Assembly (NCBI RefSeq): GCF_004014805.1
Contig: NZ_ATDN01000011.1
Coordinates: 1 to 64,000, forward strand
DNA: 64,000 nucleotides
Reading direction: 5' to 3'
From: Mycolicibacterium elephantis DSM 44368
GTDB taxonomy: Bacteria; Actinomycetota; Actinomycetes; Mycobacteriales; Mycobacteriaceae
Each line of letters starts with the position of its first letter. Within the stretch, counting starts at the first letter, position 1. The position numbers and the translations under genes were made by a program. The notes below the pieces were generated by a model, which did no database searches, was not told where the DNA came from, and saw only the letters and a list, made by a program, of their open reading frames with translations. Positions 46,155 to 53,722 of the stretch are shown in pieces.

Positions 46155-46955
46155 ATGAAGGCAATCAGTCGGGTGCTGATCGCGTTGGTTGCGGCCGTCG
46201 CGTCTCTGTTCGTGAGCACAGGCACCTCTCACGCGGGCCTGGACAATGAGCTGAGCCTGGTTGATGGTCAGGATCGGACGCTGACGATTCAGCAGTGGGA
46301 TACCTTCCTCAACGGTGTGTTTCCGTTGGACCGCAACCGGCTTACCCGTGAATGGTTTCACTCCGGTCGGGCCAAGTACCTCGTGACCGGCCCCAACGCC
46401 AATAAGTTCGAGGGCACGTTGGAGTTGGGTTATCAGATCGGCTTTCCGTGGTCGTTAGGGGTGGGCATCAACTTCAGCTACACCACGCCGAACGTGTTGT
46501 TCGACCAGGCGCCGTTGGTGCTGGGTCCGCTCGACGCCCTCGGGTACGGCTTCCTGACCACGCCGAACCTGTTCCCGGGTGCTTCGATCAGCGCCGATCT
46601 GGGTAACGGTCCGGGTATTCAGGAGGTCGCGACGTTCTCGGTGGACGTCAAGGGGCTCGACCAGGCGCCGTTGGTGTTGGGTCCGCTCGACGCCCTAGGG
46701 TACGGCTTCCTGACCACGCCGAACCTGTTCCCGGGTGCTTCGATCAGCGCCGATCTGGGTAACGGTCCGGGTATTCAGGAGGTCGCGACGTTCTCGGTGG
46801 ACGTCAAGGGGCCGGAGGGCGGTGTGGCGGTGTCCAACGCTCACGGCACGGTGACCGGTGCGGCCGGTGGCGTGTTGTTGCGTCCGTTCGCCCGGCTGAT
46901 CTCCTCGGCGGGGGACAGTGTCACCACCTACGGTGAGCCCTGGAACATGAACTGA
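46155..46955 (+). CDS. MspA-family porin with internal 52-residue tandem duplication
   Basis: Outer-membrane (mycomembrane) pore for small hydrophilic solutes. The precursor has a 27-residue signal peptide ending TSHA, and the mature part begins GLDNELSLVDGQD as MspA does. At 266 residues it is 52 longer than its neighbour: the segment from DQAPLVLGPLDALGY to VATFSVDVKG occurs twice in a row. That segment covers the constriction loop and following barrel strands of MspA. The rest, to TTYGEPWNMN, is intact and in frame. Whether it still folds into an octamer, makes a wider or double-constricted pore, or is non-functional cannot be judged. Tandem copy of the gene at 47445. Confidence 0.92.
   Translation: MKAISRVLIALVAAVASLFVSTGTSHAGLDNELSLVDGQDRTLTIQQWDTFLNGVFPLDRNRLTREWFHSGRAKYLVTGPNANKFEGTLELGYQIGFPWSLGVGINFSYTTPNVLFDQAPLVLGPLDALGYGFLTTPNLFPGASISADLGNGPGIQEVATFSVDVKGLDQAPLVLGPLDALGYGFLTTPNLFPGASISADLGNGPGIQEVATFSVDVKGPEGGVAVSNAHGTVTGAAGGVLLRPFARLISSAGDSVTTYGEPWNMN
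46500..46811 (+). repeat. 156-bp in-frame tandem duplication inside porin gene 1
   Basis: Unit one spans 46500-46655 and unit two 46656-46811. I count three differing bases in 156 (TTC/CTC at the first codon, CTG/TTG and CTC/CTA), so the duplication is recent. The length is a multiple of three and the frame is kept. Confidence 0.95.
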
Positions 46956-46979
46956 CGCAAGCGAAGAATCTCCCAGGCA

Positions 46980-47012
46980 ACGGCCCCCGGAACACTCCGG
47001 GGGCCGTTTTTC
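46980..47012 (+). terminator. Rho-independent terminator of porin gene 1
   Basis: A perfect 12-base stem ACGGCCCCCGGA / TCCGGGGGCCGT with loop ACAC, followed by TTTTT. It begins 25 bases after the stop codon. An identical stem follows porin gene 2. Confidence 0.93.
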
Positions 47013-47444
47013 GTCGGTTTCGTCAATATGTCGCCGGGATTGCCGCACGGTGAACAAAAATAGGTGGGCTAAGTGGTCTTGATCACAAGCGGCGGCCACG
47101 GGTGCGGGTGCGCAACGTATCCGTTTGCGCGAACGCCTTGACGCCGCCGGGGTGCAATCGCCATGTCGAAGTGCAGTTCTGGCGCGATTGCTTGCGAAAT
47201 CGCAACCGCGGATGCGGCATCGAAAACGACGACACGCCGAGATCGCGGGCGCCGCAACGGAAGGCGAGCCACTCTCGCTCGCGTTGCCGGTTCACCGAAC
47301 GACCGTTATGTTCCTCCTGTCAATGATGAGCACAACGTAAGAGCAGCATGTGGCGTCTCTCATCCACACCACATGGGGCTCCTCGGGGCGCGGACAACCC
47401 ACGCTGGGCCAGCCGGGCTTGGCGTCGACATAGCTAGGGAGATC
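47013..47444 (+). promoter_or_regulatory. Spacer, promoter region and leader of porin gene 2
   Basis: About 430 bases without a convincing gene. From 47300 the sequence CGACCGTTATGTTCCTCCTG repeats the upstream block of porin gene 1 and continues as a diverged copy of its leader, 145 bases before the ATG (178 in copy 1). The leader contains CATGTGG and CCACATG arms around 47347-47375 that can pair. The part 47013-47299 is unique to this spacer; I see nothing in it beyond a half CRP-like site at 47070-47090. Confidence 0.5.
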
Positions 47445-48089
47445 ATGAAGGCAATCAGTCGGGTGCTGATCGCGTTGGTTGCGGCCGTCGCGTCTCTGTT
47501 CGTGAGTACGGGCACCTCTCATGCGGGCCTGGACAATGAGCTGAGCCTGGTTGATGGTCAGGACCGGACGCTGACGATCCAGCAGTGGGATACCTTCCTC
47601 AACGGTGTGTTTCCGTTGGACCGCAACCGGCTTACCCGTGAATGGTTTCACTCCGGTCGGGCCAAGTACCTCGTGACCGGCCCTGACGCCGAGGAATTCG
47701 AAGGCACGTTGGAGTTGGGTTATCAGATCGGCTTTCCGTGGTCGTTAGGGGTGGGCATCAACTTCAGCTACACCACGCCGAACGTGTTGTTCGACCAGGC
47801 GCCGTTGGTGCTGGGTCCGCTCGACGCCCTCGGGTACGGCTTCCTGACCACGCCGAACCTGTTCCCGGGTGCTTCGATCAGCGCCGATCTGGGTAACGGC
47901 CCGGGCATTCAGGAGGTCGCGACGTTCTCGGTGGATGTCAAGGGTCCTGAGGGCGGTGTGGCGGTATCCAACGCTCATGGCACGGTGACCGGCGCGGCAG
48001 GTGGTGTGTTGTTGCGTCCGTTCGCCCGGTTGATCTCCTCGGCCGGTGACAGTGTCACCACCTACGGTGAGCCCTGGAACATGAACTGA
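47445..48089 (+). CDS. MspA-family porin, normal length
   Basis: A 214-residue precursor: 27-residue signal peptide, then a 187-residue mature porin starting GLDNELSLVDGQD and ending TTYGEPWNMN; MspA has 184. It is almost identical to porin 1 apart from the duplication and a few changes (for example PDAEEFEG against PNANKFEG). Compared with MspA, the constriction loop reads FDQAPLVLGPLDALGY in place of the Asp-rich IDDGDITAPPFG, so the acidic ring at MspA positions 90, 91 and 93 is mostly replaced. Syntenic with M. smegmatis mspC as far as I recall (between moaB2 and mscL). Confidence 0.95.
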   Translation: MKAISRVLIALVAAVASLFVSTGTSHAGLDNELSLVDGQDRTLTIQQWDTFLNGVFPLDRNRLTREWFHSGRAKYLVTGPDAEEFEGTLELGYQIGFPWSLGVGINFSYTTPNVLFDQAPLVLGPLDALGYGFLTTPNLFPGASISADLGNGPGIQEVATFSVDVKGPEGGVAVSNAHGTVTGAAGGVLLRPFARLISSAGDSVTTYGEPWNMN

Positions 48090-48113
48090 CGCAAGCGAAG
48101 AATCTCCCAGGCA

Positions 48114-48145
48114 ACGGCCCCCGGAACACTCCGGGGGCCGTTTTC
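48114..48145 (+). terminator. Rho-independent terminator of porin gene 2
   Basis: Same 12-base perfect stem and ACAC loop as at 46980, followed by TTTT. It also ends only nine bases from the convergent mscL stop and may block read-through into that gene. Confidence 0.93.
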
Positions 48146-48153
48146 ATTGTGCG

Positions 48154-48612
48154 TCAGGACTTGTCGGCGCTCGTCGTCTTGGCGGTGTCGGGACTCGGTC
48201 CGGTACCCGGTCCGCTGACGTGCTTGCCTGAGGACCCGTTGGTCTCGGCGAGGATGTTGCGGATCTCGGTCAGCAGCGACAGTTCGGTGTCCTGAGCCTG
48301 CTCGACCTCACCCCTCTTGCGCAGCCTGTTGTAGGGCACCACCACGAGGAAATAGACCACCGCGGCCACCAGAATGAAGTTGATCAAGCCGGACAACAAG
48401 ACGTTGAGATCGATGGTCTCGCCGCCGCCGATGTTGATCCGCAGAATCCCATAGTCGGATTCACCGCCCGCCCCAACGCGATTGATCAACGGTTCGATGA
48501 TGCTGTCGGTGAAGCGGGTGACCAGCCCGGTGAACGCCGTGCCGATGACCACCGCGACCGACAGGTCGACGATGTTTCCGCGGGCGAGAAATTCCTTGAA
48601 CCCCTTCAGCAT
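48154..48612 (-). CDS. mscL: Large-conductance mechanosensitive channel MscL
   Basis: Pentameric inner-membrane channel that opens on osmotic downshock. 152 residues (151 in M. tuberculosis). N-terminal [27 protein letters not shown], with the pore helix TM1 at about 15-43, an extracellular loop, TM2 at about 69-92 ([17 protein letters not shown]) and a cytosolic helical bundle ([12 protein letters not shown]). The C-terminal tail is Ser/Thr/Pro-rich. ATG at 48612 fits the family start. Confidence 0.96.
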   Translation of the reverse strand: MLKGFKEFLARGNIVDLSVAVVIGTAFTGLVTRFTDSIIEPLINRVGAGGESDYGILRINIGGGETIDLNVLLSGLINFILVAAVVYFLVVVPYNRLRKRGEVEQAQDTELSLLTEIRNILAETNGSSGKHVSGPGTGPSPDTAKTTSADKS

Positions 48613-48718
48613 GGTCTCGATCCCTCCGTGGCAGTGGTGATGGCTGACAGACATGCCACGTTAGTCCGATGGAACTGTGCTGACGGCGGATCGACGTGAG
48701 GTCGCTGCGTTTTCGTGG

Positions 48719-49369
48719 TCAGTGGAAGGTAAGGGTCACGGCGGAAACCAGCGTCGCCGCGGCGACTTCGTTCGCGGCCTGGGCGGGCAGCGCCACCAGC
48801 ACCACCCGGTCGGCACCGCTGCCGGGGCCCGTCGGCTTTTCGGAGACCACCACGACGACCGCGTTCCTGGCGACCACGCTGGGTTTCGCCGTCGTCTCCG
48901 CGCCGGCCGTCAGCACATCGACGACGTCACCCGGGCGCACGAGGTCCAGTAGCGCCGGGTCGTCGAGGCGTAACGGCACGATCCGCGCATTGGGGCCCGC
49001 AGCGGATTCGGCCAGCCGCGGACCGAGCAATCGAACATCGGTGAGCGCTTCGCCGCGCCGGGCCGGGCCGGCCAGGGTCGCGCCGACGACGTCGCGCATA
49101 TCAGCGTGTGCGCCGTCGGGAACCATTGTGGCGGAGCGGGATTCGATTACGACATCCGCTGCGCCCAGTTTCATGCCCGGCGTCAGATCGTGCGCGGCGA
49201 CGACGACGTCGACATGCCGGTCGTCGGGGTCGGGACGCAGAGCGGCGACGGCGGCCAGCGCGACGAGCACTCCCGCCGCGACGCGACGGGCGGCCAGGGT
49301 GCGGGCCCAGTCAGGGCGCAGTACGTCGCGGAGCCGGCTCAACGCCGACGGGTTCAGAGATTCCCCCAT
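48719..49369 (-). CDS. SAF-domain protein, CpaB/RcpC-like (Rv0990c ortholog)
   Basis: A 216-residue protein with one membrane segment (about residues 29-45) and an extracytoplasmic SAF domain (DVVVAAHDLTPGMKLGAADVV, RRGEALTDVRLLGPRL) as in Flp-pilus CpaB proteins. No pilus genes are near. In M. tuberculosis the neighbour pair Rv0990c/Rv0991c responds to heat shock via HrcA; the genes are 70 bases apart here on the same strand and may form an operon behind the CIRCE-like element. Confidence 0.8.
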   Translation of the reverse strand: MGESLNPSALSRLRDVLRPDWARTLAARRVAAGVLVALAAVAALRPDPDDRHVDVVVAAHDLTPGMKLGAADVVIESRSATMVPDGAHADMRDVVGATLAGPARRGEALTDVRLLGPRLAESAAGPNARIVPLRLDDPALLDLVRPGDVVDVLTAGAETTAKPSVVARNAVVVVVSEKPTGPGSGADRVVLVALPAQAANEVAAATLVSAVTLTFH

Positions 49370-49439
49370 ACCGCCAAATTAGGCAGCCGGTGGCCGTGAT
49401 GGTGCGAGCAGAGACCCGCCTGTGGATAACTCCCGGAGG

Positions 49440-49784
49440 CTAGCTGGATGCCGCGGCGGCCGGCGCCGAACTCGACGAGGAGGAACTCGAGCTCGAGCTC
49501 GAACTCGACGAGGAGGAACTCGAACTGGAGTCGCTGCCCGATCCGGACTTCTCCGACGAGGTGCTTGTCGAGCCGCTCGGCTTGCCGTTGGAGGAGCTCT
49601 TGCCCGACTCGCGGCTGTCGGTCCGGTAGAACCCGCTGCCTTTGAAGACCACACCCACGTTGCCGAACAGCTTGCGCAGGCGGCCGTTGCACTTCTTGCA
49701 TGTGGTCAGCGTGGCGTCGCTGAAGGACTGCACGGCATCGAACCGGTCGTCGCATTCAGTGCACGCATAGGAATAGGTGGGCAC
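49440..49784 (-). CDS. ruc: Redox-regulated chaperone Ruc (FmdB-type zinc ribbon, Rv0991c ortholog)
   Basis: A 114-residue protein: an N-terminal zinc ribbon with Cys8, Cys11, Cys29 and Cys32 (YACTEC ... TTCKKC) and a long disordered C-terminus with about 30 near-continuous Ser residues, ending APAAAASS. In M. tuberculosis Ruc becomes an active chaperone when oxidised and loses zinc, and cooperates with DnaK. The GTG at 49784 has a strong ribosome site GGAGG and gives the family start VPTYSYACTEC. Database names often call it an FmdB transcription regulator, which is less likely. Confidence 0.9.
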   Translation of the reverse strand: MPTYSYACTECDDRFDAVQSFSDATLTTCKKCNGRLRKLFGNVGVVFKGSGFYRTDSRESGKSSSNGKPSGSTSTSSEKSGSGSDSSSSSSSSSSSSSSSSSSSSSAPAAAASS

Positions 49785-49810
49785 GCGAACCTCCGAGGTG
49801 GTCAAACAAC

Positions 49811-49837
49811 TTAGCACTCTACCGTGTCAAGTGCTAG
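49811..49837 (-). promoter_or_regulatory. CIRCE-like element (HrcA operator)
   Basis: TTAGCACTC, nine bases, AAGTGCTAG. The consensus is TTAGCACTC-N9-GAGTGCTAA, so 16 of 18 arm positions match and the spacer is exact. It lies 27 bases upstream of the ruc start codon and immediately after the end of the folate-enzyme gene. HrcA control of Rv0991c is reported for M. tuberculosis. Confidence 0.88.
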
Positions 49838-49842
49838 AACCG

Positions 49843-50454
49843 CTATGTGGGCTGCGTCATTCCCGCGTCCGTCTCGCCGAGGGTGACCAGGCCGCGGCGC
49901 GGCGTCAGCGCGTGGGTCATCGGGACGTCGTGCGGCTCGGCGGGCAATTCGTCGAGGAGTTCGTCGTCGCGCACCACCGCGACGATCCGCGCCCCCGGCG
50001 CGGCCAGCCGTAGCGTCCGGTCGTAGAACCCCGCGCCCCGGCCGAGCCGGGTGCCGGCGCGGTCGACGGCAAGCGCGGGCACCAGGATCGTCGACGCCTC
50101 GGCGATGGCGTCGGCGCCCAGCCACGGCGGCGCCGGCTCGCGCAGCCCGAACCGCGCGTCGACCAACCCGGTCGGCCGGTACTCGCCCCACTGCAGGGGC
50201 AGCGGGATGCCGGCGGTGTCGTGGCGCGCCACCGGAAGCAACACCCGGACACCTCGGCGATACAACGAATCGACGAGTTCGGTCGAGCCCGGCTCGGAGC
50301 CGACGGGCACATAGGCGCATACGGTTTCGGTCCCGGACACCAGGGTGTCGAGATGGGTGACCAAGGCGTGTGCGTCGGCGTCGTGCTCATGTGGCGGCAA
50401 CGCGCGCCGGGCCGCGAGGATCGTGACACGCAGCTCGGTTTTCGTCAGGCCCAC
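49843..50454 (-). CDS. 5-formyltetrahydrofolate cyclo-ligase family protein (Rv0992c ortholog)
   Basis: ATP-dependent enzyme converting 5-formyl-THF to 5,10-methenyl-THF. 203 residues; features are LTKTELRVTILAARRAL at the start, AYVPVGSEPGSTELV, RRGVRVLLPVA and the substrate motif GTRLGRGAGFYDRTL. The GTG at 50454 is chosen for position; alternatives within a few codons exist. Divergent from galU. The following CIRCE-like element lies beyond its stop and probably does not regulate it. Confidence 0.9.
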   Translation of the reverse strand: MGLTKTELRVTILAARRALPPHEHDADAHALVTHLDTLVSGTETVCAYVPVGSEPGSTELVDSLYRRGVRVLLPVARHDTAGIPLPLQWGEYRPTGLVDARFGLREPAPPWLGADAIAEASTILVPALAVDRAGTRLGRGAGFYDRTLRLAAPGARIVAVVRDDELLDELPAEPHDVPMTHALTPRRGLVTLGETDAGMTQPT

Positions 50455-50520
50455 CGCACCGCCTCCAAACCGGGAACCTTGGGAGGTTAAACCACCCGCA
50501 AGGGGGTTAATGTGTGAACG

Positions 50521-51432
50521 ATGACACGGCATTCGAAAGCGATACCGCTCACGGCGGTGGTCCCGGCAGCTGGGCTGGGGACGCGATTTCTGCCTGCGAC
50601 GAAGACCGTTCCCAAAGAGCTGCTGCCGGTGGTGGATACCCCGGGCATCGAGCTGGTGGCGGCGGAGGCAGCGGAGGCCGGCGCCGAGCGGTTGATCATC
50701 GTCACGTCCGAGGGCAAGGACAGCGTGGTCGCCCACTTCGTCGAGGATCTGGTGCTGGAAGGCACGCTGGAGGCTCGCGGCAAGAAGTCGATGTTGGAGA
50801 AGGTGCGGCGCGCACCGGCACTGATCAAGGTCGAGTCGGTGGTGCAGGCCGAACCGCTCGGCCTCGGGCACGCGGTGAGTTGCGTCGAGGATGTGCTGGG
50901 GCCCGACGAAGACGCCGTCGCGGTGCTGCTGCCCGACGACCTGGTGGTGCCGAGCGGCGTGCTCGAGACGATGGCGAAGGTCCGAAGGAAGCGCGGCGGC
51001 TCGGTGCTGTGCGCGATCGAGGTCCCCAGCGAGGACATCAGCGCCTACGGCGTGTTCGACGTCGAAACCGTTCCGGACGCGGACAATCCCGACGTGTTGC
51101 GGGTCAAGGGCATGGTGGAGAAGCCCAAGGCCGAGGACGCGCCGTCCCCGTATGCCGCCGCCGGCCGCTACATCCTGGATCGCGCGGTGTTCGACGCGAT
51201 CAAGCGCGTGAAACCCGGGGCGGGCGGCGAAATTCAGTTGACCGACGCGATTGCGCTGTTGATCGACGAGGGGCATCCCGTGCATGTGGTCGTGCATCGC
51301 GGCTCTCGACACGACCTGGGAAATCCCGGCGGCTACCTCAAGGCTGCGGTTGACTTTGCATTGGAGCGCGACGATTACGGGCCCGAATTGCGGCGCTGGT
51401 TGGTAGAACGACTGGGCTTGACGGAACAGTAG
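50521..51432 (+). CDS. galU: UTP-glucose-1-phosphate uridylyltransferase GalU
   Basis: Makes UDP-glucose for glycans and glucosylation. 303 residues; nucleotide-binding signature PAAGLGTRFLPATKTVPKELLP near the N-terminus (residues about 14-35), GLGHAVSCVEDVLG and the uridine/metal site DDLVVPSG, then RGSRHDLGNPGGYLKA. First gene of the galU-glp-rimJ-glpR group; ATG at 50521. Rv0993 ortholog. Confidence 0.96.
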   Translation: MTRHSKAIPLTAVVPAAGLGTRFLPATKTVPKELLPVVDTPGIELVAAEAAEAGAERLIIVTSEGKDSVVAHFVEDLVLEGTLEARGKKSMLEKVRRAPALIKVESVVQAEPLGLGHAVSCVEDVLGPDEDAVAVLLPDDLVVPSGVLETMAKVRRKRGGSVLCAIEVPSEDISAYGVFDVETVPDADNPDVLRVKGMVEKPKAEDAPSPYAAAGRYILDRAVFDAIKRVKPGAGGEIQLTDAIALLIDEGHPVHVVVHRGSRHDLGNPGGYLKAAVDFALERDDYGPELRRWLVERLGLTEQ

Positions 51433-51496
51433 AACCACGCGCCGCAGCGCCCGGTCGTCGACATGGGGGAAGCCCCGCAAGGCAGAAAGGCGTGTA

Positions 51497-52768
51497 GTGC
51501 GTTCGGTGGAGGAGCAGCAGGCTCGGGTAGCGTCCGCCGCGGTGGCTCCCCGGCCGGTCCGGGTGGCGATCGCAGAGGCCCAGGGGCTGATGTGCGCAGA
51601 GGAGGTCGTCACCGAGCGCCCGCTGCCCGGGTTCGACCAGGCGGCCATCGACGGTTACGCCGTGCGCAGCGTGGACGTGCTCGGGGTGGACCGCGACGAC
51701 GCCGAAGACGGCGCCGACGGCGGCCCGTCGGAGCAGGAGATCAGCCTGCCCGTGATGGGCTACATCGAGGCGGGCGCCCGCACCCCCAGCCGGTTGCAGC
51801 CGCGCCAGGCCGCGCGCGTGCAGACCGGGGCGCCGATGCCCACGCTGGCCGACGCGGTGCTGCCGCTGCGCTGGACCGACGGCGGCGACTCACGGGTCAG
51901 GGTGCTGCGCGGCGTGCGGTCCGGGGCATACGTCCGTCGCACCGGCGACGACGTGCAACCCGGTGACGTCGCCGTGCGGGCAGGGACCATCATCGGACCG
52001 GCGCAGGTCGGGCTGCTCGCCGCGGTGGGGCGGGAACGCGTGCTGGTGCATCCGCGGCCGCGGCTGTCGGTGATGTGCGTCGGCGGTGAACTGGTCGACA
52101 TCTCCCGCACGCCGGGCAATGGCCAGGTGTACGACGTGAACTCGTATGCGCTGGCCGCCGCGGGCCGCGATGCCGGTGCCGAGGTGAACCGCGTCGGGAT
52201 CGTCGACTCCGATCCGGTGAAGCTGCGCGAAGTGGTGGAGGGCCAGCTCAACCGCGCCGAGGCAGTGGTCATCGCGGGCGCGGTCGGTGGGATCGCGGCC
52301 GAAGGCGTGCGGTCGGTGCTCTCCGAGCTGGGCGACATGGAGGTCACCCGCATCGCGATGCATCCCGGCTCGGTTCAGGGATTCGGCCAGCTCGGACCCG
52401 AAGGCGTTCCGGTGTTCCTGCTGCCGGCCAATCCGGTCAGCGCGTTGGTGGTGTTCGAGGTGATGGTGCGTCCGCTGATCCGGTTGTCGCTGGGCAGACG
52501 CCAGGCGCACCGACGGATCGTGCAGGCCAGGACGCTGTCGCCGATCAGCTCGGTGCCCGGACGCAAGGGCTATCTGCGCGGGCAGCTGATGCGCGATCAG
52601 GACACCGGTGAGTACTTGGTGCAGGCGCTCGGCGGCGCGCCGGGGGCGTCGTCACACCTGCTGGCCACCCTCGCCGAGGCGAACTGTCTGGTGATCGTTC
52701 CGACCGAGGCCGAACAGATCCGCACCGGCGAGATCGTCGACGTCGCGTTCCTGGCTCAGCGCGGCTGA
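51497..52768 (+). CDS. glp: Gephyrin-like molybdotransferase Glp (annotated MoeA1 in M. tuberculosis)
   Basis: MoeA/gephyrin-fold protein of 423 residues. In Corynebacteriales the ortholog Glp binds FtsZ and the membrane receptor GlpR and works in the divisome. Domains: an N-terminal MoeA region (PLPGFDQAAIDGYAV), a linker GYIEAGARTPSRLQ with RVQTGAPMPTLADAVLP, and a molybdopterin-binding-like domain (VGGELVDISRTPGNGQVYDVNSYAL). The usual motif GGVSxGxxD of active MoeA is replaced by GAVGGIAAEGV, which argues against normal molybdotransferase activity. GTG start at 51497. Followed by rimJ and glpR. Confidence 0.88.
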   Translation: MRSVEEQQARVASAAVAPRPVRVAIAEAQGLMCAEEVVTERPLPGFDQAAIDGYAVRSVDVLGVDRDDAEDGADGGPSEQEISLPVMGYIEAGARTPSRLQPRQAARVQTGAPMPTLADAVLPLRWTDGGDSRVRVLRGVRSGAYVRRTGDDVQPGDVAVRAGTIIGPAQVGLLAAVGRERVLVHPRPRLSVMCVGGELVDISRTPGNGQVYDVNSYALAAAGRDAGAEVNRVGIVDSDPVKLREVVEGQLNRAEAVVIAGAVGGIAAEGVRSVLSELGDMEVTRIAMHPGSVQGFGQLGPEGVPVFLLPANPVSALVVFEVMVRPLIRLSLGRRQAHRRIVQARTLSPISSVPGRKGYLRGQLMRDQDTGEYLVQALGGAPGASSHLLATLAEANCLVIVPTEAEQIRTGEIVDVAFLAQRG

Positions 52769-52782
52769 TCAGCGCGGCCGAC

Positions 52783-53436
52783 GTGAACTTCTGGCGGTCC
52801 AGTTCCCTACATCCCGGTTGGCCGCTGCCCGTGGGGCCGCTTCGGGTCGCCGCAGGGGTGGTGCGGCTTCGGCCGGTCCGGCTGCGCGACGGCGCGCAAT
52901 GGAGCCGCATCCGGTTGACCGACCGGGCCCACCTGGAGCCGTGGGAACCCGCCACCGGCATGGATTGGGATGTCCGCCATGCCGTTACGGCGTGGCCGAC
53001 GGTGTACTCGGGATTGCGCGGGGAGGCCCGCAAGGGCCGCATGCTGCCGTACGTCATCGAACTGGACGGCCAGTTCTGCGGCCAGCTCACGATCGGCAAC
53101 GTGACACACGGTGCGCTGCGATCGGCATGGATCGGGTACTGGGTGGCGAGTTCGGTCACCGGCGGCGGGGTGGCCACCGCGGCGTTGGCGTTGGGCGTCG
53201 ACCACTGCTTCGGCCCGGTCTCACTGCACCGCGTCGAGGCGACGGTGCGGCCGGAGAACGCCGCGAGCCGCGCGGTGCTGGCGAAGGTCGGCTTCCGCGA
53301 GGAAGGCCTGCTGCGCCGCTACCTCGACGTCGATGGGGCGTGGCGAGACCACCTGTTGGTCGCCATCACCGTCGAGGAGGTCGACGGTTCGGCGGCCTCG
53401 ACGCTGGTGCGTCAGGGTCGCGCAGCCTGGGCGTAG
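52783..53436 (+). CDS. rimJ: GNAT-family N-acetyltransferase, RimJ type
   Basis: 217-residue acetyltransferase, probably on a ribosomal protein or other protein N-terminus. The family pattern is clear: GVVRLRPVRLRDGAQW, CGQLTIGNVTHGALRSAWIGYW, GVATAALALGVDHCFG with the acetyl-CoA loop region, and RVEATVRPENAASRAVLAKVGF. GTG start at 52783, 15 bases after glp. The conserved order galU-glp-rimJ-glpR does not explain its role. Confidence 0.88.
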   Translation: MNFWRSSSLHPGWPLPVGPLRVAAGVVRLRPVRLRDGAQWSRIRLTDRAHLEPWEPATGMDWDVRHAVTAWPTVYSGLRGEARKGRMLPYVIELDGQFCGQLTIGNVTHGALRSAWIGYWVASSVTGGGVATAALALGVDHCFGPVSLHRVEATVRPENAASRAVLAKVGFREEGLLRRYLDVDGAWRDHLLVAITVEEVDGSAASTLVRQGRAAWA

Positions 53437-53461
53437 CCGCTTCGTGGCGCGCCGACGCCGT

Positions 53462-53585
53462 TTTCGCGAGATGTACGACAGGGCTGTGGGTGCGGAGCCA
53501 ATCGCGACCCTGATGTGGGTTTCGCGAGATGTGCAGGAGGGCTGTGCGCGGGGCCAAATTGCAACCCTCGTGCAGATTTCGCGAC
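53462..53585. repeat. Tandem imperfect repeats of about 58 bp between rimJ and glpR
   Basis: TTTCGCGAGATGT begins at 53462 and again at 53520, and TTTCGCGA begins a third time at 53577. Between them AGGGCTGTG, CCAA and ACCCT(C) recur at the same offsets. Within a unit, TGCAGGAGGG and CCCTCGTGCA can pair (one mismatch), so each unit may form a hairpin. It may be a structured RNA or a transcription terminator of rimJ. Confidence 0.65.
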
Positions 53586-53596
53586 ACGACCTTGTT

Positions 53597-53655
53597 ACAA
53601 ATGTGACATTTGTGGCTGGTGGTGCTTGTCAGCAGTGAATTACAGGTGTGTAATT
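53597..53655. promoter_or_regulatory. Two AT-rich palindromes upstream of glpR
   Basis: ACAAATG-TGA-CATTTGT (53597-53613) and AATTACA-GGTG-TGTAATT (53638-53655) are perfect inverted repeats in otherwise GC-rich DNA. Their centres are about 41-42 bases apart (four helical turns), which suits cooperative binding. A -10-like TAGCCT follows at 53695-53700 and glpR starts at 53723. The binding factor is unknown. Confidence 0.6.
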
Positions 53656-53722
53656 GTCTCGGCGCGCCGTCCACGGATGCGCTGGTCACAGACCTAGCCT
53701 GATGGGGAAAGGAGCAGGCGCA

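Noticed and set aside
47070..47090. CRP-like site between the porin genes
   Set aside because: Only one half (TCACA) matches; the other half AGTGG differs at two of five positions.
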